A stretch of DNA of 64,000 bases from Singulisphaera sp. GP187 (GCA_945868805.1 CAMBMO010000002.1:159978-223977); one strand, 5' to 3'; counted from the stretch's first letter, positions 43,570 through 54,582 are shown. The notes: generated from the sequence alone by a model not told the origin. Made by a program: numbers and translations.

Positions 43570-46500
43570 ATGATCGCAAAACCCGAAGATATTCAGTCCT
43601 CTGCTTATGACCTTCGACGAGCCAATGGGTCGATCCTGCACGGGATCACTCCGAGTCAGGTTCGAGAGATGGCGCTCTCAAACGACCTGTATGACGATGA
43701 CATGATTTCTCGATCTGGTCAGGATCGATGGCGATCCGTTACAAAGCTCAGCGGTCTGTCGATTCGCGCGCGTCCGGTGATGAGCGAACCGACTATCGAA
43801 CCGATTCCGGAGGTCTTCCCAATCTCCCATCCGAATCTCGAACATGAGACTCGCCGTGCCGAGCAACTACAGACGGCTTGTGATCGACTCTTGATTGAAC
43901 GAGACGAATTGCTCGGTGCCATGGACGCCCTTCGTCGCGAATGCGAAGGAGCCACGCGATCAATCGACGGACTTCAAGCTCGTTGCGAACAACTCGAAAC
44001 GGAAGCACAGCAGATCCCGCAACTGCGATTGAACATTGGAGACCTTCAGAAACAAAGCGATGCGCTCGGACAGGATCTATTGCAGGCCGAAACCGCGCTC
44101 GAAACCCAGACCAATGCGCGAACACGGGCGCAGAATCTTGCGGAAGATCTTCGCGAGCAACTGGAAGCGGTCGGTTTGCGCGCTCGGCAAGCGGATACGG
44201 CCCATGAGTGTGAGGTCAATCTGGTGCGAGAGCAGGCTGCGACGATTGAGTCCGAACTCCGCAAGCGACCAGAACAGTCCGAAGTGGATGCGCTCGAGAA
44301 CGCGATGCGCGAGCGCGACATCGCGCAACTTCAATCTGCCGAGGCGCTCGCCCACACCCGCCAGCAGTATCGGCAAGAGCTTGAATCGGCTGAGCAGATT
44401 GCCCGAAATGCACGAGTCACCCACGATGTCGAAGCGTCACTTTTACGTAGCCAGGTCAAGAACCTGACCGAAGAAATCCGCGAGCGCCCCGACCCTTCCA
44501 TCGTTCAAGATCTCGAGGCTGCCACACTTGAACGCGACCGTGCGCAAGAGTCCGCGCAGATCGCAGGCGCCGAACGCGACGAGTTGGTAACAACTCTTGG
44601 ACAATCCCAAGATGCGCTTCGTGCAGGAGACGACCTTCGCAGAGCGCTTGAGAAGTCGCTGAACTCGATGAAGATAAATGTCGCCGAACTGTCCGACGAG
44701 CTTGCACGAGTTCGAACGGCTGAGAGCGAACTGCAATCCGCGTACTCGCTCGTGCTTGCCCGCGCGGATTCCGCGGAAGCATCTGCCACTCAAGAGCGAC
44801 TGGCTCAGGAAGAATTGAAGTCATTGAGTGCGCGATCACAAGCAGAGCGCGACTCGATTGCGAAGTTACGTGAAGTTGCGGTCTCGCAACGCGATGCCGC
44901 ACTCTCTGAGCGCGATTCGACCCGCCTCGCCGTTGGTGCGACTCAAACTGAATTGCTCAAAGTTCGACGGGAGTTTGACGCCCTGAAGAGCGACTTCGAC
45001 TCGTCATGCATCGCACTTTCGGAACAGACCGCGCGCGCTTCCGCACTCGAAGGATCGGTTGCTGCGATGCGCTCGCAAAGCGAAGCACTCGCGACTGATC
45101 TTGATTCGAGGATCGACGAGATCGCGCAACTCAATTCGCGTGCCGAAAGCACTGCAAAGCAGACGCGAGAGGATGCACGACGCCACGACGAGTTCTTGCA
45201 AAGGATCGGAGTCCTTGAATCGACCGCAATGGACGTGGAACACGAACGCGACTCAGCACGAGCCGATGCAACCACTTTGCAGGTCGAGCTTGCCTCCACG
45301 CGCGAATCCGCAACCGTCGAGTCGCAAAAACATGCCGCGACACTGCGGGAACTCGCCGAGGAACGATCTCGTGTCGTCGCCCGCGACGAGCTCATTTTCC
45401 GAGAGTCTCTGCGATGCGAGGAGCGCGAGACCGAGAGCCGACGACGCAGTGCCGATCTCGCCGCACTCCGCGCTGACTGCGAGACTGAGCGTCGCCGCGC
45501 GGATGACGCGACGATGCAGATCGCAACATCGCAACGAGACCTCTTTGAATCACGCAATGTCGCGACAGCGCAGGCGGTGCAGTTACAGGACTCCCAGCTC
45601 CAACTTGAAGCACTGGCCGCGCTCGAGCAATCCGCTCGGTCGTCTCTCGTCGCTGCGAGTCGTGAACGTGACGAGTTGTCCTCTGCACTCGCAACTGCGC
45701 ACGCTGCAATCGCTTCGCGCGAGCAACAGGTCTCGGCCGAGCGTGGGCTCCGCGATCAGGCGGAGGGAAGCTCTCGCCAATTGCTCGCGAGCTACGAAAA
45801 GCTTGCCGACGACACTGGGAGAAGGATCACCGACCTCGAAATCAAACTGTCCGATTCGAACCACACGATTCAAGCTGCCCGCGCGCGCGAGGAAGAGCTC
45901 GTCGGTTCGCTCTCCGAGGCGCACTCGCAGATGAAGTCAATCTCGCACAAGCTTGCGAGCGTTGAGGAACAACGTTCAGCGATGACCCGTGACCGCGACT
46001 CGCACGCGAAGCGTGCTTCGAACGAGGCAGCAGCACGGGCAGTCGCAGAAGAGAAGATCAGCGCAACAAACGAACGTGCACTCAAGGCTGAGCGCGACGC
46101 GCGATCGACCTATGAGCGCGCCGTTCAAGTCGCATCGGTGGCGCTGTGCGGAGCCAAACAGCGGCTCGAAGAAGACTATTCCAAGTCGCAGACCGAACTT
46201 CACGCGCTCGAGCACATCGTCGCCGAGGCGAGCAAGCAGGTCATCGCCACCGGCGGGACGCTTCCTGGAGTGCCGTTACTTCCGCGCGAAGCTGCGGCCC
46301 AAGCTGAAGAAATCGCGAGGTCGATCGCCGAAGCCAAGAGGTTTGCCGACGCGAAGGCACTCGCCGATGAGAAGGCTGCGGTGGATGCCGCGGCCGCGGC
46401 TACTTCCGCCGCTCTCGCGGCTCGCGTCGAGTCGCAGAGGAACGCGACACCACCAACGAGCTATCGCATGATCGATGGCGGGCTTGACGACACGACGATC

Positions 46501-48885
46501 TCACGACCACAGTCGCCCCGCGCCGGAGTGACGAACTCGCAGTCTCGTTCAGGTGGACAGCGCGAGCGCGTCTCGCAGCCTCGGGCGCAAAGTTCGAGCT
46601 CGGCTTCAGACGACGATTCCAGTTCTACGAACGACAATTCCTGCGCGCTTCTTGAGACGAAAAAGGCGGCGCCACAAGTCGATCCAACGCGACCTCCAGT
46701 TTCGGCGCGTCGAGCCGGTGCAGGACCAGTTCTTGACGATGCGTGGATCGATGATCACTGCGCATCTGATGCTCGCGAAGTGCCATCGAGCGCATTCAGG
46801 CTCGTGACTCTCACGGCTCTCGCGGTCACTTTCACGGCGACGATCTCAGCGCTCCCTGACTTCGCGCTTCTCGATTTTCGCGCGGCGTTCACTCGGATTG
46901 CGAGTTGGGTCGTGGCGATCCCCGCCCTCATCGCTCTGGTGCACCTCATCGCGCGACGATGTGAGCCAGTGCTCTCACGACGCATTCCAATTCTTGCGGC
47001 TGGAATGATCTCGATCGCTCCACTTTCCACGATGGCATTTGGATCATCGCCTTGGATTGGCGTAATGATTGTCGTGGCCGGCGCGTCTTTACCGTGGCTC
47101 ATGTGCTATGCCGCTTGGCCCGATCCATCCCAAGTGGGACTCGTCCGCCGCGAAGATCTCGTGGTCGGCACATTCGATCGTCGCGCGACCGTCGCTTCGA
47201 TCGTCTGTGCAGCTCTGGCAATCGTCGGAGTCGCCACGACATTCTTGCCCTGGGACGCGACAATGAAGGTCGCCATCGCAACACCGACGGGAGGATGCTT
47301 CGCAGTTCTGTTGGTGTCGCTCGTCAGCGTACTCCTGACACCTTCCATTCGATCGCATGCGTCCATCGCAGCTTGGGGTGCGCTTGCGGTCATCGTTGCA
47401 TTCCTCGCCGACACTTTTCGATCGCAGGGCATCAGCCAAGCGCTCTCGACGATTGAACCGTCGGTGTGGATCGCGCTCTTGGTCGCATGGTCGTCGGTCG
47501 CGGCGAGTTCGCTCGCTTCGGCGTGCGATGCGCGTCGCATCTCCGAGGCGCTTCAAGCGATCGCCGACGATGACGCTCCCGCACTCGTCGCGCACGAACG
47601 CATCCACGCGGCGTGCATCATGGGATTGACCGCGGTCCTTCCACTACTTCCGGCACTGGTGGCATTCCATCTCGTGCGGGAAAGGTCACGGCGCGCCGAG
47701 AGCCAATTGCGATCGCTCGCCAATCTCGAAATCTGGTTCGTGCTCGCACTCATTGCCGGAGGCGGCGCTGGAATCGTCTTTCCGTCAGTCATCGGAGCAT
47801 CGATCGTGATCGGACTTCTTGCGGGGCACGCCGCGATCTGCATCGCCGCAGCAATCACAGTCGGCGCGGACAGATTCGTCCGATTCCCGTCGCCAGCGGC
47901 GCTGCTTGCTCGCCCCGGAGGCGGGCTCGACCTCCCCGTGCCCCTTGTCACCATCCAGCGAACTGCGAAGCACTCGCCTCATCGACCAATTGTTCATCCG
48001 TGCGGAACGACGATTTGGGGTCTTGCCACGATCGTGCTTGGATGCCTTGCGGTCGCGAGCGCGACGAAGAGCCCCGCACTCTCGCTCGCTCTTGGACCGA
48101 TTCTCGGGCTAGCGATCTGGACTCCCTCCTTGATCGCATCGCGTTGTCGACATCAGGACACGATCGTGCTCTGTGCCCTTGCGACACTCTTGCCCGTGAT
48201 CTTCGCGATCGCTGGTTACGCGCTTGATGTCACAGCGAAGCCCGAAGGAATCCCGATGCTGGTCGCCATCGGTGGCGCCGCGTCGGGAATATGGGCGCTC
48301 CTTGTCGGTTGGGCATTCAAGGGGATGAACCAACTCTCATCGCTGACTCAATCAGCCTCGTTTGAGGTTGACGAATTCGGCGAGACGATCGCTCCCACTG
48401 AACGACCCATCGCATGTCGACGACGAGAAAACCTGATGCGGCGAGTCGCAATCGGTTCTTCCGGATTCACCGCAGCATCTGCGCTCGTGCTTGCGCTGCC
48501 GAGTGCGGGTTCGATCGCACCCTCACCATCGCTCGTCTGTGGCACGGTTGCGTTGACGCTCGCGACGTCGGTCTGGATGATGGCGATCCTTGGCGATCGG
48601 ACTCGAGTCGTCCGCAGCGCAGGATTGTTCACGGCGATGCTTCTGGCGAGCTCGTTCTTTGCCGTACTTCCGATGTTTTTCCGCGCCACTGAGATTGGTG
48701 CGCTCGGCGCGGTTGGAGCGCTTCCATTCTGCGCGGTTGCATCCATCGCCGCATTGCTGACGGCGGGGATTCTCAACACGATGAGGTCACCGAGTCGCAG
48801 CGGTCGGTCGCGAACGCCAGTGAAGCTCGCAGCATCGGTCAAGCGCTCCGATTCCGCACCCAAACGAAAGCATGTCGCAATATGA
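43570..48885 (+). CDS. Giant GYF2-like / coiled-coil / polytopic membrane protein
   Basis: 1771 residues from ATG 43570 (MIAKPEDIQSS; AAGGAAGG precedes), not the 43465 ORF-track start. Residues 10-65 (YDLRRANGSILHGITPSQVR and DRWRSVTKLSGL) match the GYF_2/DUF4339 pattern. From about 100 to 950 the chain is one long Glu/Arg/Ala-rich helix with heptad-like spacing (LQTACDRLLIERDELLGAMD, AEERSRVVARDELIFRESLR). A Ser/Asp-rich linker (about 970-1070) follows, then 17-19 hydrophobic segments from 1076 (FRLVTLTALAVTFTATISAL) to the end (GALGAVGALPFCAVASIAAL). I do not recognise the family. It follows ftsK and overlaps the deaminase by 4 bases. Confidence 0.75.
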   Translation: MIAKPEDIQSSAYDLRRANGSILHGITPSQVREMALSNDLYDDDMISRSGQDRWRSVTKLSGLSIRARPVMSEPTIEPIPEVFPISHPNLEHETRRAEQLQTACDRLLIERDELLGAMDALRRECEGATRSIDGLQARCEQLETEAQQIPQLRLNIGDLQKQSDALGQDLLQAETALETQTNARTRAQNLAEDLREQLEAVGLRARQADTAHECEVNLVREQAATIESELRKRPEQSEVDALENAMRERDIAQLQSAEALAHTRQQYRQELESAEQIARNARVTHDVEASLLRSQVKNLTEEIRERPDPSIVQDLEAATLERDRAQESAQIAGAERDELVTTLGQSQDALRAGDDLRRALEKSLNSMKINVAELSDELARVRTAESELQSAYSLVLARADSAEASATQERLAQEELKSLSARSQAERDSIAKLREVAVSQRDAALSERDSTRLAVGATQTELLKVRREFDALKSDFDSSCIALSEQTARASALEGSVAAMRSQSEALATDLDSRIDEIAQLNSRAESTAKQTREDARRHDEFLQRIGVLESTAMDVEHERDSARADATTLQVELASTRESATVESQKHAATLRELAEERSRVVARDELIFRESLRCEERETESRRRSADLAALRADCETERRRADDATMQIATSQRDLFESRNVATAQAVQLQDSQLQLEALAALEQSARSSLVAASRERDELSSALATAHAAIASREQQVSAERGLRDQAEGSSRQLLASYEKLADDTGRRITDLEIKLSDSNHTIQAARAREEELVGSLSEAHSQMKSISHKLASVEEQRSAMTRDRDSHAKRASNEAAARAVAEEKISATNERALKAERDARSTYERAVQVASVALCGAKQRLEEDYSKSQTELHALEHIVAEASKQVIATGGTLPGVPLLPREAAAQAEEIARSIAEAKRFADAKALADEKAAVDAAAAATSAALAARVESQRNATPPTSYRMIDGGLDDTTISRPQSPRAGVTNSQSRSGGQRERVSQPRAQSSSSASDDDSSSTNDNSCALLETKKAAPQVDPTRPPVSARRAGAGPVLDDAWIDDHCASDAREVPSSAFRLVTLTALAVTFTATISALPDFALLDFRAAFTRIASWVVAIPALIALVHLIARRCEPVLSRRIPILAAGMISIAPLSTMAFGSSPWIGVMIVVAGASLPWLMCYAAWPDPSQVGLVRREDLVVGTFDRRATVASIVCAALAIVGVATTFLPWDATMKVAIATPTGGCFAVLLVSLVSVLLTPSIRSHASIAAWGALAVIVAFLADTFRSQGISQALSTIEPSVWIALLVAWSSVAASSLASACDARRISEALQAIADDDAPALVAHERIHAACIMGLTAVLPLLPALVAFHLVRERSRRAESQLRSLANLEIWFVLALIAGGGAGIVFPSVIGASIVIGLLAGHAAICIAAAITVGADRFVRFPSPAALLARPGGGLDLPVPLVTIQRTAKHSPHRPIVHPCGTTIWGLATIVLGCLAVASATKSPALSLALGPILGLAIWTPSLIASRCRHQDTIVLCALATLLPVIFAIAGYALDVTAKPEGIPMLVAIGGAASGIWALLVGWAFKGMNQLSSLTQSASFEVDEFGETIAPTERPIACRRRENLMRRVAIGSSGFTAASALVLALPSAGSIAPSPSLVCGTVALTLATSVWMMAILGDRTRVVRSAGLFTAMLLASSFFAVLPMFFRATEIGALGAVGALPFCAVASIAALLTAGILNTMRSPSRSGRSRTPVKLAASVKRSDSAPKRKHVAI

Positions 48886-49343
48886 CCCACCAACTCAGCG
48901 GCGAAGTGATTGAGCGAGGTCTCGTCGCAGCGATCGAGCAAGCCGAGAAAGGATGGCGCGAGGGAGGCATCCCGATCGGATCGTCCTTGCTCGATTCCGA
49001 TGGCAACATCGTCGCGCGAGGTCACAATCAGCGCGTGCAGTCTGGAGATCCCACTGCGCACGCCGAGGTCGACTGTGTTCGCAAAGCTGGGCGACGACGC
49101 GACTGGAATCGACTCACGCTCGTCTCGACACTCTCCCCCTGCCCGATGTGTTCCGGAACCGCCATCCTCTTCAAGATTCCACGAGTCATCATTGGCGAGA
49201 ACAAAACATTTCTCGGTGCTGAAGATTGGATGCGCGCGTCTGGGATATTGCTGACAGTTCTCGATGATCCGCGTTGCATCGCGCTCATGGAGCGCATGAA
49301 GCGCGAGAAGCCCGATCTCTGGGCGGAAGACATCGGGGAGTAG
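48882..49343 (+). CDS. Nucleoside/cytosine deaminase, yeast Fcy1-like
   Basis: 153 residues. Zinc deaminase motifs: catalytic His-Ala-Glu in DPTAHAEVDCVRKAG and SPCPMCSGTAIL (PCxxC). Additional hallmarks resemble fungal cytosine deaminase Fcy1: GGIPIGSSLLDSDGN, GHNQRVQSGD and the ending DDPRCIALMERMKREKP with EDIGE. The likely reaction is cytosine to uracil (pyrimidine salvage), though guanine deaminase or other bases cannot be excluded. The start overlaps the giant protein by 4 bases (ATGA), so the two are co-translated. It converges with the epimerase gene. Confidence 0.85.
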   Translation: MTHQLSGEVIERGLVAAIEQAEKGWREGGIPIGSSLLDSDGNIVARGHNQRVQSGDPTAHAEVDCVRKAGRRRDWNRLTLVSTLSPCPMCSGTAILFKIPRVIIGENKTFLGAEDWMRASGILLTVLDDPRCIALMERMKREKPDLWAEDIGE

Positions 49344-49364
49344 CGAGGACTTTCAGTCGGAGGT

Positions 49365-50333
49365 TCACCCGCTCGCGAGTGTCGACCGTAATCCCTCTGC
49401 GAAGGGCACGATCGGCTCGTATCCAATGAGAACCTTCGCGGCGTCAATCGCAGCCATGCTGTCGCGAACATCGCCTTGTCGTACTGGCTCGAAGATGGGC
49501 TTCGACTTGACACCCAATACTTCGCTCATCTGCTCGAGCAATTCGAGAAGTGAATACTTCGACCCGCATCCGATATTCACCATCTCGCCCTGGAGTTTGC
49601 GCGTCGCCAATCCAGCAAGAAGATTCGCATGGACCGCATTGTCAACATGAGTGAAGTCGCGCGTCTGTCCGCCATCACCGAAGATCGTCGGTGAGGTTCC
49701 TTCGCGCAGTGCGGTTGCAAATTTGGGAATCACCGCCGCGTACTGCGAGTCGGGTCGCTGCCTTGGGCCAAAGATGTTGAAGTACCGCAAGCTGATTGTC
49801 GAAAGTCCGTAGCAAATTGCCCACGCTCGACAGAGATGCTCGCCTTCGAGTTTCGTGACCGCATAGGGTGAACGGGGATCGGGCACCATCGTCTCGATCT
49901 TTGGCAGTGTCGGCGTGTCGCCGTATGCACTGCTCGACGCGGAATAGACGACTCGAGCGCATCCCGCCGCTCGCGCTGCATTCAACACCATCATCGTTCC
50001 CGTTGCATTCGCCGCCTGATATCGCTCAGGAGTCACGAGTGATGCAGGGACCGAGCCCAACGCAGCAAGATGGAAGACCACGCTCGATCCTCGAACTGCG
50101 CTCTCGAGTGCGACCTCGTCCAGAATGCTCCCCTCGATCAACTCGACATTCTTCGAACACCCCGCGAGATTCTCCCGTCGCCCATTCGAGAGGTCATCGA
50201 TCACCCGCACCCGCGATCCCATTGCGTCGAGAGCGCTCACGATGTGCGAACCGATAAACCCGGCGCCACCTGTGACGCACACTTCTCTCTTCACATATGA
50301 ATCGCGATGCTGGTCATGCCAGCGACTGGTCAT
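49365..50333 (-). CDS. NAD-dependent epimerase/dehydratase (UDP-sugar 4-epimerase-like)
   Basis: 322 residues from ATG 50333, which overlaps the atpA stop by 4 bases (ATGA). Extended SDR: glycine-rich [55 protein letters not shown], catalytic [10 protein letters not shown] (YxxxK), [11 protein letters not shown] and [14 protein letters not shown]. These indicate a GalE/WbpP-type UDP-hexose 4-epimerase or related enzyme of envelope sugar supply. Its coupling to atpA is unexpected. Confidence 0.88.
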   Translation of the reverse strand: MTSRWHDQHRDSYVKREVCVTGGAGFIGSHIVSALDAMGSRVRVIDDLSNGRRENLAGCSKNVELIEGSILDEVALESAVRGSSVVFHLAALGSVPASLVTPERYQAANATGTMMVLNAARAAGCARVVYSASSSAYGDTPTLPKIETMVPDPRSPYAVTKLEGEHLCRAWAICYGLSTISLRYFNIFGPRQRPDSQYAAVIPKFATALREGTSPTIFGDGGQTRDFTHVDNAVHANLLAGLATRKLQGEMVNIGCGSKYSLLELLEQMSEVLGVKSKPIFEPVRQGDVRDSMAAIDAAKVLIGYEPIVPFAEGLRSTLASG

Positions 50334-51886
50334 GCGGGCTTCCACGCAGACTTGAATGTCTTCAGCGCGGAGAGGAACTTCTCGTCAAGACCCTTGAAGG
50401 ATTTCCCAGCCGCCAATTCGGCGCGGAGCGCCCTCTGAGGTCCCGCAAAGTACGCCAGCATGTCGCGCTCGAACGCGTTCACCTTGTCCAAAGCGACATC
50501 GTCGAGGATGCCCTTCGATCCAGCGAACATCGAAATGCACTGATCGATCGTGTCAAACGGCGTGTATTGCCCCTGCTTGAGAATCTCGACCATGCGCGCT
50601 CCTCGCGCGAGTTGCCGAGTGCTCGCCTGATCAAGTTCCGTCCCGAGCTGCGCGAACGCTTCAAGCTCTCGGTACGCAGCGAGATCGAGTCGCAGTGATC
50701 CCGCGACTTCCTTCATCGCCTTGATCTGCGCCGCTCCACCCACGCGACTGACGGAGATACCGACATTGATCGCGGGTCGCACGCCTGCCGAGAAGAGTTC
50801 GGGTTGCAGATAAATCTGGCCGTCGGTGATCGAGATCACATTGGTCGGGATATACGCCGAAACGTCGCCTTCTTGGGTCTCGATGATCGGTAGCGCTGTC
50901 AGCGATCCGCCTCCATTCTCCTTCGAGAGTTTGGTCGATCGCTCAAGCAATCGCGAATGCAGATAGAAGACATCGCCTGGATATGCCTCCCGACCTGGTG
51001 GTCGGCGCAGAAGGAGCGAAAGTTCGCGGTACGCGACAGCTTGTTTCGACAAATCGTCGTAGACGCAGAGAACATGTTTCGGGCCGGTGTACTTCGGATC
51101 CTTACCCTTCCACATGAAGTACTCGCCCATTGCGCAACCGGAGTATGGAGCGATGTACTGCATCGGCGCCGACGAAGCTGCGCCGGCGTTCACCACGATC
51201 GTGTACTCCATTGCGCCGTGACTCTTCAGCGTGTCGACAACGCCAGCGACAGTCGAATCCTTCTGACCGACCGCGACATAGATGCAGACCACGGCGTCGG
51301 GCGTTCCCCAGTACTGCTTCTGGTTGATGATGCAATCCAAGCAGATCGCCGTCTTGCCCGTCTTGCGATCGCCGATCACGAGTTCGCGCTGACCGCGACC
51401 CACGGGGACCATGGCGTCGATGGCCTTGATTCCGAACTGCATCGGTTCCTTGACCGGCTGACGCGCCGCAATTCCAGGGGCGACGATATCGACCTTGCCC
51501 GTCTCGGTCGCGCCGAGCGGTGCGCCACCATCGAGTGGCTTGCCGAGCGGATCAACCACGCGACCGAGCAACTCTGGACCGACGGGAACTTCGAGCAATC
51601 GGCTCGTCGATCGAACCGTGTCGCCTTCGCGAACGCCGATGGCATCACCGAAGATCGCGACACCGACAGTGTCCGACTCCAAGTTCATCACTTGGCCCAT
51701 GACCGTGCCGGCTTGGGTTTCAAACTCGACCAGTTCGCCGGACATCGCCTTGCCGAGGCCGTAGATGCGCGCGATTCCATCGCCAACTTCGACGACCTGG
51801 CCGACATCGCTGATTTCCAGCTTGTTGCCGAATTGTTCGATTTCGTGGCGGATGACTGATGCGATTTCGTCGGTCTTGATTTTCAT
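50330..51886 (-). CDS. atpA: ATP synthase F1 subunit alpha
   Basis: 518 residues from ATG 51886 ([10 protein letters not shown]), with GAGGAA upstream. Walker [16 protein letters not shown], the [13 protein letters not shown] region, [20 protein letters not shown] with [20 protein letters not shown], and the [17 protein letters not shown] segment are all standard. The alpha subunit carries the non-catalytic nucleotide sites. The gene follows atpH by 60 bases. Unusually, the next downstream gene is the epimerase, not atpG. Confidence 0.97.
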   Translation of the reverse strand: MKIKTDEIASVIRHEIEQFGNKLEISDVGQVVEVGDGIARIYGLGKAMSGELVEFETQAGTVMGQVMNLESDTVGVAIFGDAIGVREGDTVRSTSRLLEVPVGPELLGRVVDPLGKPLDGGAPLGATETGKVDIVAPGIAARQPVKEPMQFGIKAIDAMVPVGRGQRELVIGDRKTGKTAICLDCIINQKQYWGTPDAVVCIYVAVGQKDSTVAGVVDTLKSHGAMEYTIVVNAGAASSAPMQYIAPYSGCAMGEYFMWKGKDPKYTGPKHVLCVYDDLSKQAVAYRELSLLLRRPPGREAYPGDVFYLHSRLLERSTKLSKENGGGSLTALPIIETQEGDVSAYIPTNVISITDGQIYLQPELFSAGVRPAINVGISVSRVGGAAQIKAMKEVAGSLRLDLAAYRELEAFAQLGTELDQASTRQLARGARMVEILKQGQYTPFDTIDQCISMFAGSKGILDDVALDKVNAFERDMLAYFAGPQRALRAELAAGKSFKGLDEKFLSALKTFKSAWKPA

Positions 51887-51946
51887 GTGTGTTTCCTCGT
51901 AAGAACTCTCGATACTCAACAAAATGGTCCTGTGTCAGGCACTGGG

Positions 51947-52546
51947 TCAGGCAATAAACCTCTTGGAGTCAGCGCGAACGGCCGCTCCACCCGATTCCAC
52001 GATCGTTTCCTGTAGTCGTCGCAGGCGCGTCGCGACCGATCCATCGACGAGTTGATCGCCGATTCGCAATTTGATCCCGCCAATCATCTTTTTGTCTGCG
52101 TAATAGTGGAAGATCGCCTCTTTGCCAATCGCCGCACGCAATTTCTCGCGCATCATGGTCTCGGATGCATCTCCCATTGGCTTGCCGTCGATCGTGAAGA
52201 CATCGACTTCGGTTTTTCCGAAGAGCTTCTGGAGCAATCCATCGTAAGACTGCCCCATCTCGAGCAGGTGCCCAAGTCTTCCTTTGTGATTCACGACACT
52301 CACGAATCGGTAAAGCGTCTCGCTCACTCGGCCCTTGAGAATGCGGTCGATCGTCGCGGTTCGTGCCGTCGAGTCGATCGCGGGCGATCCGAGAAAGCTC
52401 ACAAATGCCTTATTGCCGACGATGACTTCGCAAAGCTCACTCAGCTCGTCGCCAATCTCCTGCGCACGCGAGTTGCCACCCTCTTTGACCGCCAGCTCGA
52501 GGAGAGCGTTGGCGTACACGGTTGCGATTTCCTTCGTGGCGGTCAT
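51947..52546 (-). CDS. atpH: ATP synthase F1 subunit delta
   Basis: 199 residues. OSCP/delta family: ATVYANALLELAVKEGG at the N-terminus, LGSPAIDSTARTATIDRILK, RFVSVVNHKGRLGHLLEM, and the C-terminal IGGIKLRIGDQLVDGSVATR with LRRLQETI. It forms the top of the peripheral stalk, binding alpha and the b subunits. Spaced 45 bases from atpF and 60 from atpA. Confidence 0.93.
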   Translation of the reverse strand: MTATKEIATVYANALLELAVKEGGNSRAQEIGDELSELCEVIVGNKAFVSFLGSPAIDSTARTATIDRILKGRVSETLYRFVSVVNHKGRLGHLLEMGQSYDGLLQKLFGKTEVDVFTIDGKPMGDASETMMREKLRAAIGKEAIFHYYADKKMIGGIKLRIGDQLVDGSVATRLRRLQETIVESGGAAVRADSKRFIA

Positions 52547-52591
52547 GGGTTGCTTGCGTTCATGGACTCGAACTTCTTCTGCTGCGATCGA

Positions 52592-53104
52592 TCAGTTTCG
52601 CTTGCTGGACATTCCTGCGAGCGACTCTTCGACCATTCGCTTCTGATCCGAGGGATTGATCTCGCGCTGAAGAATGCGACCCGCGATCGAGATCGCGAGC
52701 GTCGCCGCATGCGACTCGAGTTCCGCCACGGCAGTACGCCGGGCGTTCTCGATTTCTTCTCCAGCTCGCCGTGCGCGCGCCGTCAATTCGGCCTCGTTCT
52801 TTGCACGAATTTCTTCGCCAAGTCGGACAGCTTCGGCCTTTGCCTCTCGAATCATCACCGCCGACTGCTCGAGTGCTTCCGAGAGCTTCTGCTCGAACTC
52901 CTTCTGTTTCGCAGAAGCCGCAACGCGAGCTGCCTCGGCAGAAGCAATCTCGTGCAAGATCTTTTCATTGCGTTCGTCGAGCCCCTTCTGGATCTTTGGC
53001 CAGACGTAGATGCTCAACGCACCCATGACAATCGTGAAAACCACGATCGTCGTGATGAATGGAAGCAGATTGAATGCGAGCGGATCAGCGGATGCGATCA
53101 ACAT
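52592..53104 (-). CDS. atpF: ATP synthase F0 subunit b
   Basis: 170 residues. One N-terminal membrane helix (ITTIVVFTIVMGALSIYVWP) is followed by a long charged helix (EIASAEAARVAASAKQKEFE, KAEAVRLGEEIRAKNEAELT) that makes the peripheral stalk. Only one b gene is seen, so a homodimer is likely. GAGGAG stands 7-12 bases before the ATG. 57 bases from atpE. Confidence 0.92.
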   Translation of the reverse strand: MLIASADPLAFNLLPFITTIVVFTIVMGALSIYVWPKIQKGLDERNEKILHEIASAEAARVAASAKQKEFEQKLSEALEQSAVMIREAKAEAVRLGEEIRAKNEAELTARARRAGEEIENARRTAVAELESHAATLAISIAGRILQREINPSDQKRMVEESLAGMSSKRN

Positions 53105-53161
53105 AAGACGTACTCCTCGTCATGACCATGCACAAGCACGGTCGCGGAACCATCGATCGAA

Positions 53162-53488
<327 letters not shown>

Positions 53489-53604
53489 TCAGTCTTGAAA
53501 CATTGTCCTGAACATGGTTCTCAAATGAAACTTGAGGGCGAACATCGCCCGCAAGGGGTCAACAATATACAGAGTTCTGCCCATTCTGCTTTCGAGCGTG
53601 CTCT

Positions 53605-54570
53605 CTAGTGTGTGGCATGCGTGGCTTGGGGTTGCGAACCATGAGGATCTTCCTGTCCTGCTTCTTCTTCGTGTGACATCAGGCTGATGAAAACTGCCGT
53701 CAGAAACATGAAAATGAACGCCTGAAGGAGCGCCACGAAGACTTCGAGGAAGGTGATCAAAATCGCGCCGATTCCACTGACGAGCGTGATTGCGCCAACT
53801 GCCAAGGTTCCCAGACCGGCCTTCATCGCCATCGCGCCGAACATCGTGACAGTGATGAGCAAGGTATGACCCGCCACCATGTTGGCGAAGAGTCGGATCG
53901 CCAACGCCGCGGGCTTGACGAAGAGACCGAAGAACTCGACGACAAAGATGATCGGAATCACGAGCCATAGAAAGATCGATCCGTGGACGAGCTCGTGACC
54001 GCCGCAAAGATGCTCGAGCCATCCCTTGATGCCGAGTTCGCGAAAACCCTGCGCCTGGATCACGATAAACGCAACCAACGCCAACCCGCCCGTCACGGAG
54101 ATACTCGCCGTCGCGGCACCACCAAAGACCGCAGCTGTCTGGTGTTCTTTCAGGTCAAACTTCTTTCCCATCAATCCGTAGATCGCGTCCTGAATGTCGA
54201 CGAATGGCACCAAACCCACAATATTCAGCGCCAATATGAAGAAAAACATCGACAAGAGAAACGAGAGATATCGCTTGGTTAACCGCTTACCCATGACGGG
54301 TACGAGCATCTCGTCACGGAGATAGACAATGATCACTTCGACGACCGATGCGAACGACCCTGTCGGGATGTAGCGCTTGTTCCCCATCGACTCGGGTCCA
54401 GTCGAGATTGATCTCGCGGCTCTTAGGAGGAGGTAGAAAACCACACCGGCACAGACCATGAGCGTCACCATACTCAGCATGACCGGACTATCGAAAATCG
54501 CCTTGTCGACGATGTGTGCAACTGGGTCGTCACCACTCGCCAAGATCATTGAACTCGAAAGTACGGACAT
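53605..54570 (-). CDS. atpB: ATP synthase F0 subunit a
   Basis: 321 residues, multi-pass subunit forming the proton half-channels. The essential Arg is in VKPAALAIRLFANMVAGHTL. Other features: RYLSFLLSMFFFILALNIVG, a loop VPFVDIQDAIYGLMGKKFDL, SIFLWLVIPIIFVVEFFGLF, and a C-terminal EVFVALLQAFIFMFLTAVFI helix. The C-terminal tail (MSHEEEAGQEDPHGSQPQAT) is hydrophilic. The start is the ATG at 54570; M8 (MILASG) is an alternative. 12 bases after the atpI-like gene. Confidence 0.95.
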   Translation of the reverse strand: MSVLSSSMILASGDDPVAHIVDKAIFDSPVMLSMVTLMVCAGVVFYLLLRAARSISTGPESMGNKRYIPTGSFASVVEVIIVYLRDEMLVPVMGKRLTKRYLSFLLSMFFFILALNIVGLVPFVDIQDAIYGLMGKKFDLKEHQTAAVFGGAATASISVTGGLALVAFIVIQAQGFRELGIKGWLEHLCGGHELVHGSIFLWLVIPIIFVVEFFGLFVKPAALAIRLFANMVAGHTLLITVTMFGAMAMKAGLGTLAVGAITLVSGIGAILITFLEVFVALLQAFIFMFLTAVFISLMSHEEEAGQEDPHGSQPQATHATH

Positions 54571-54582
54571 TCGACGCGTGCC

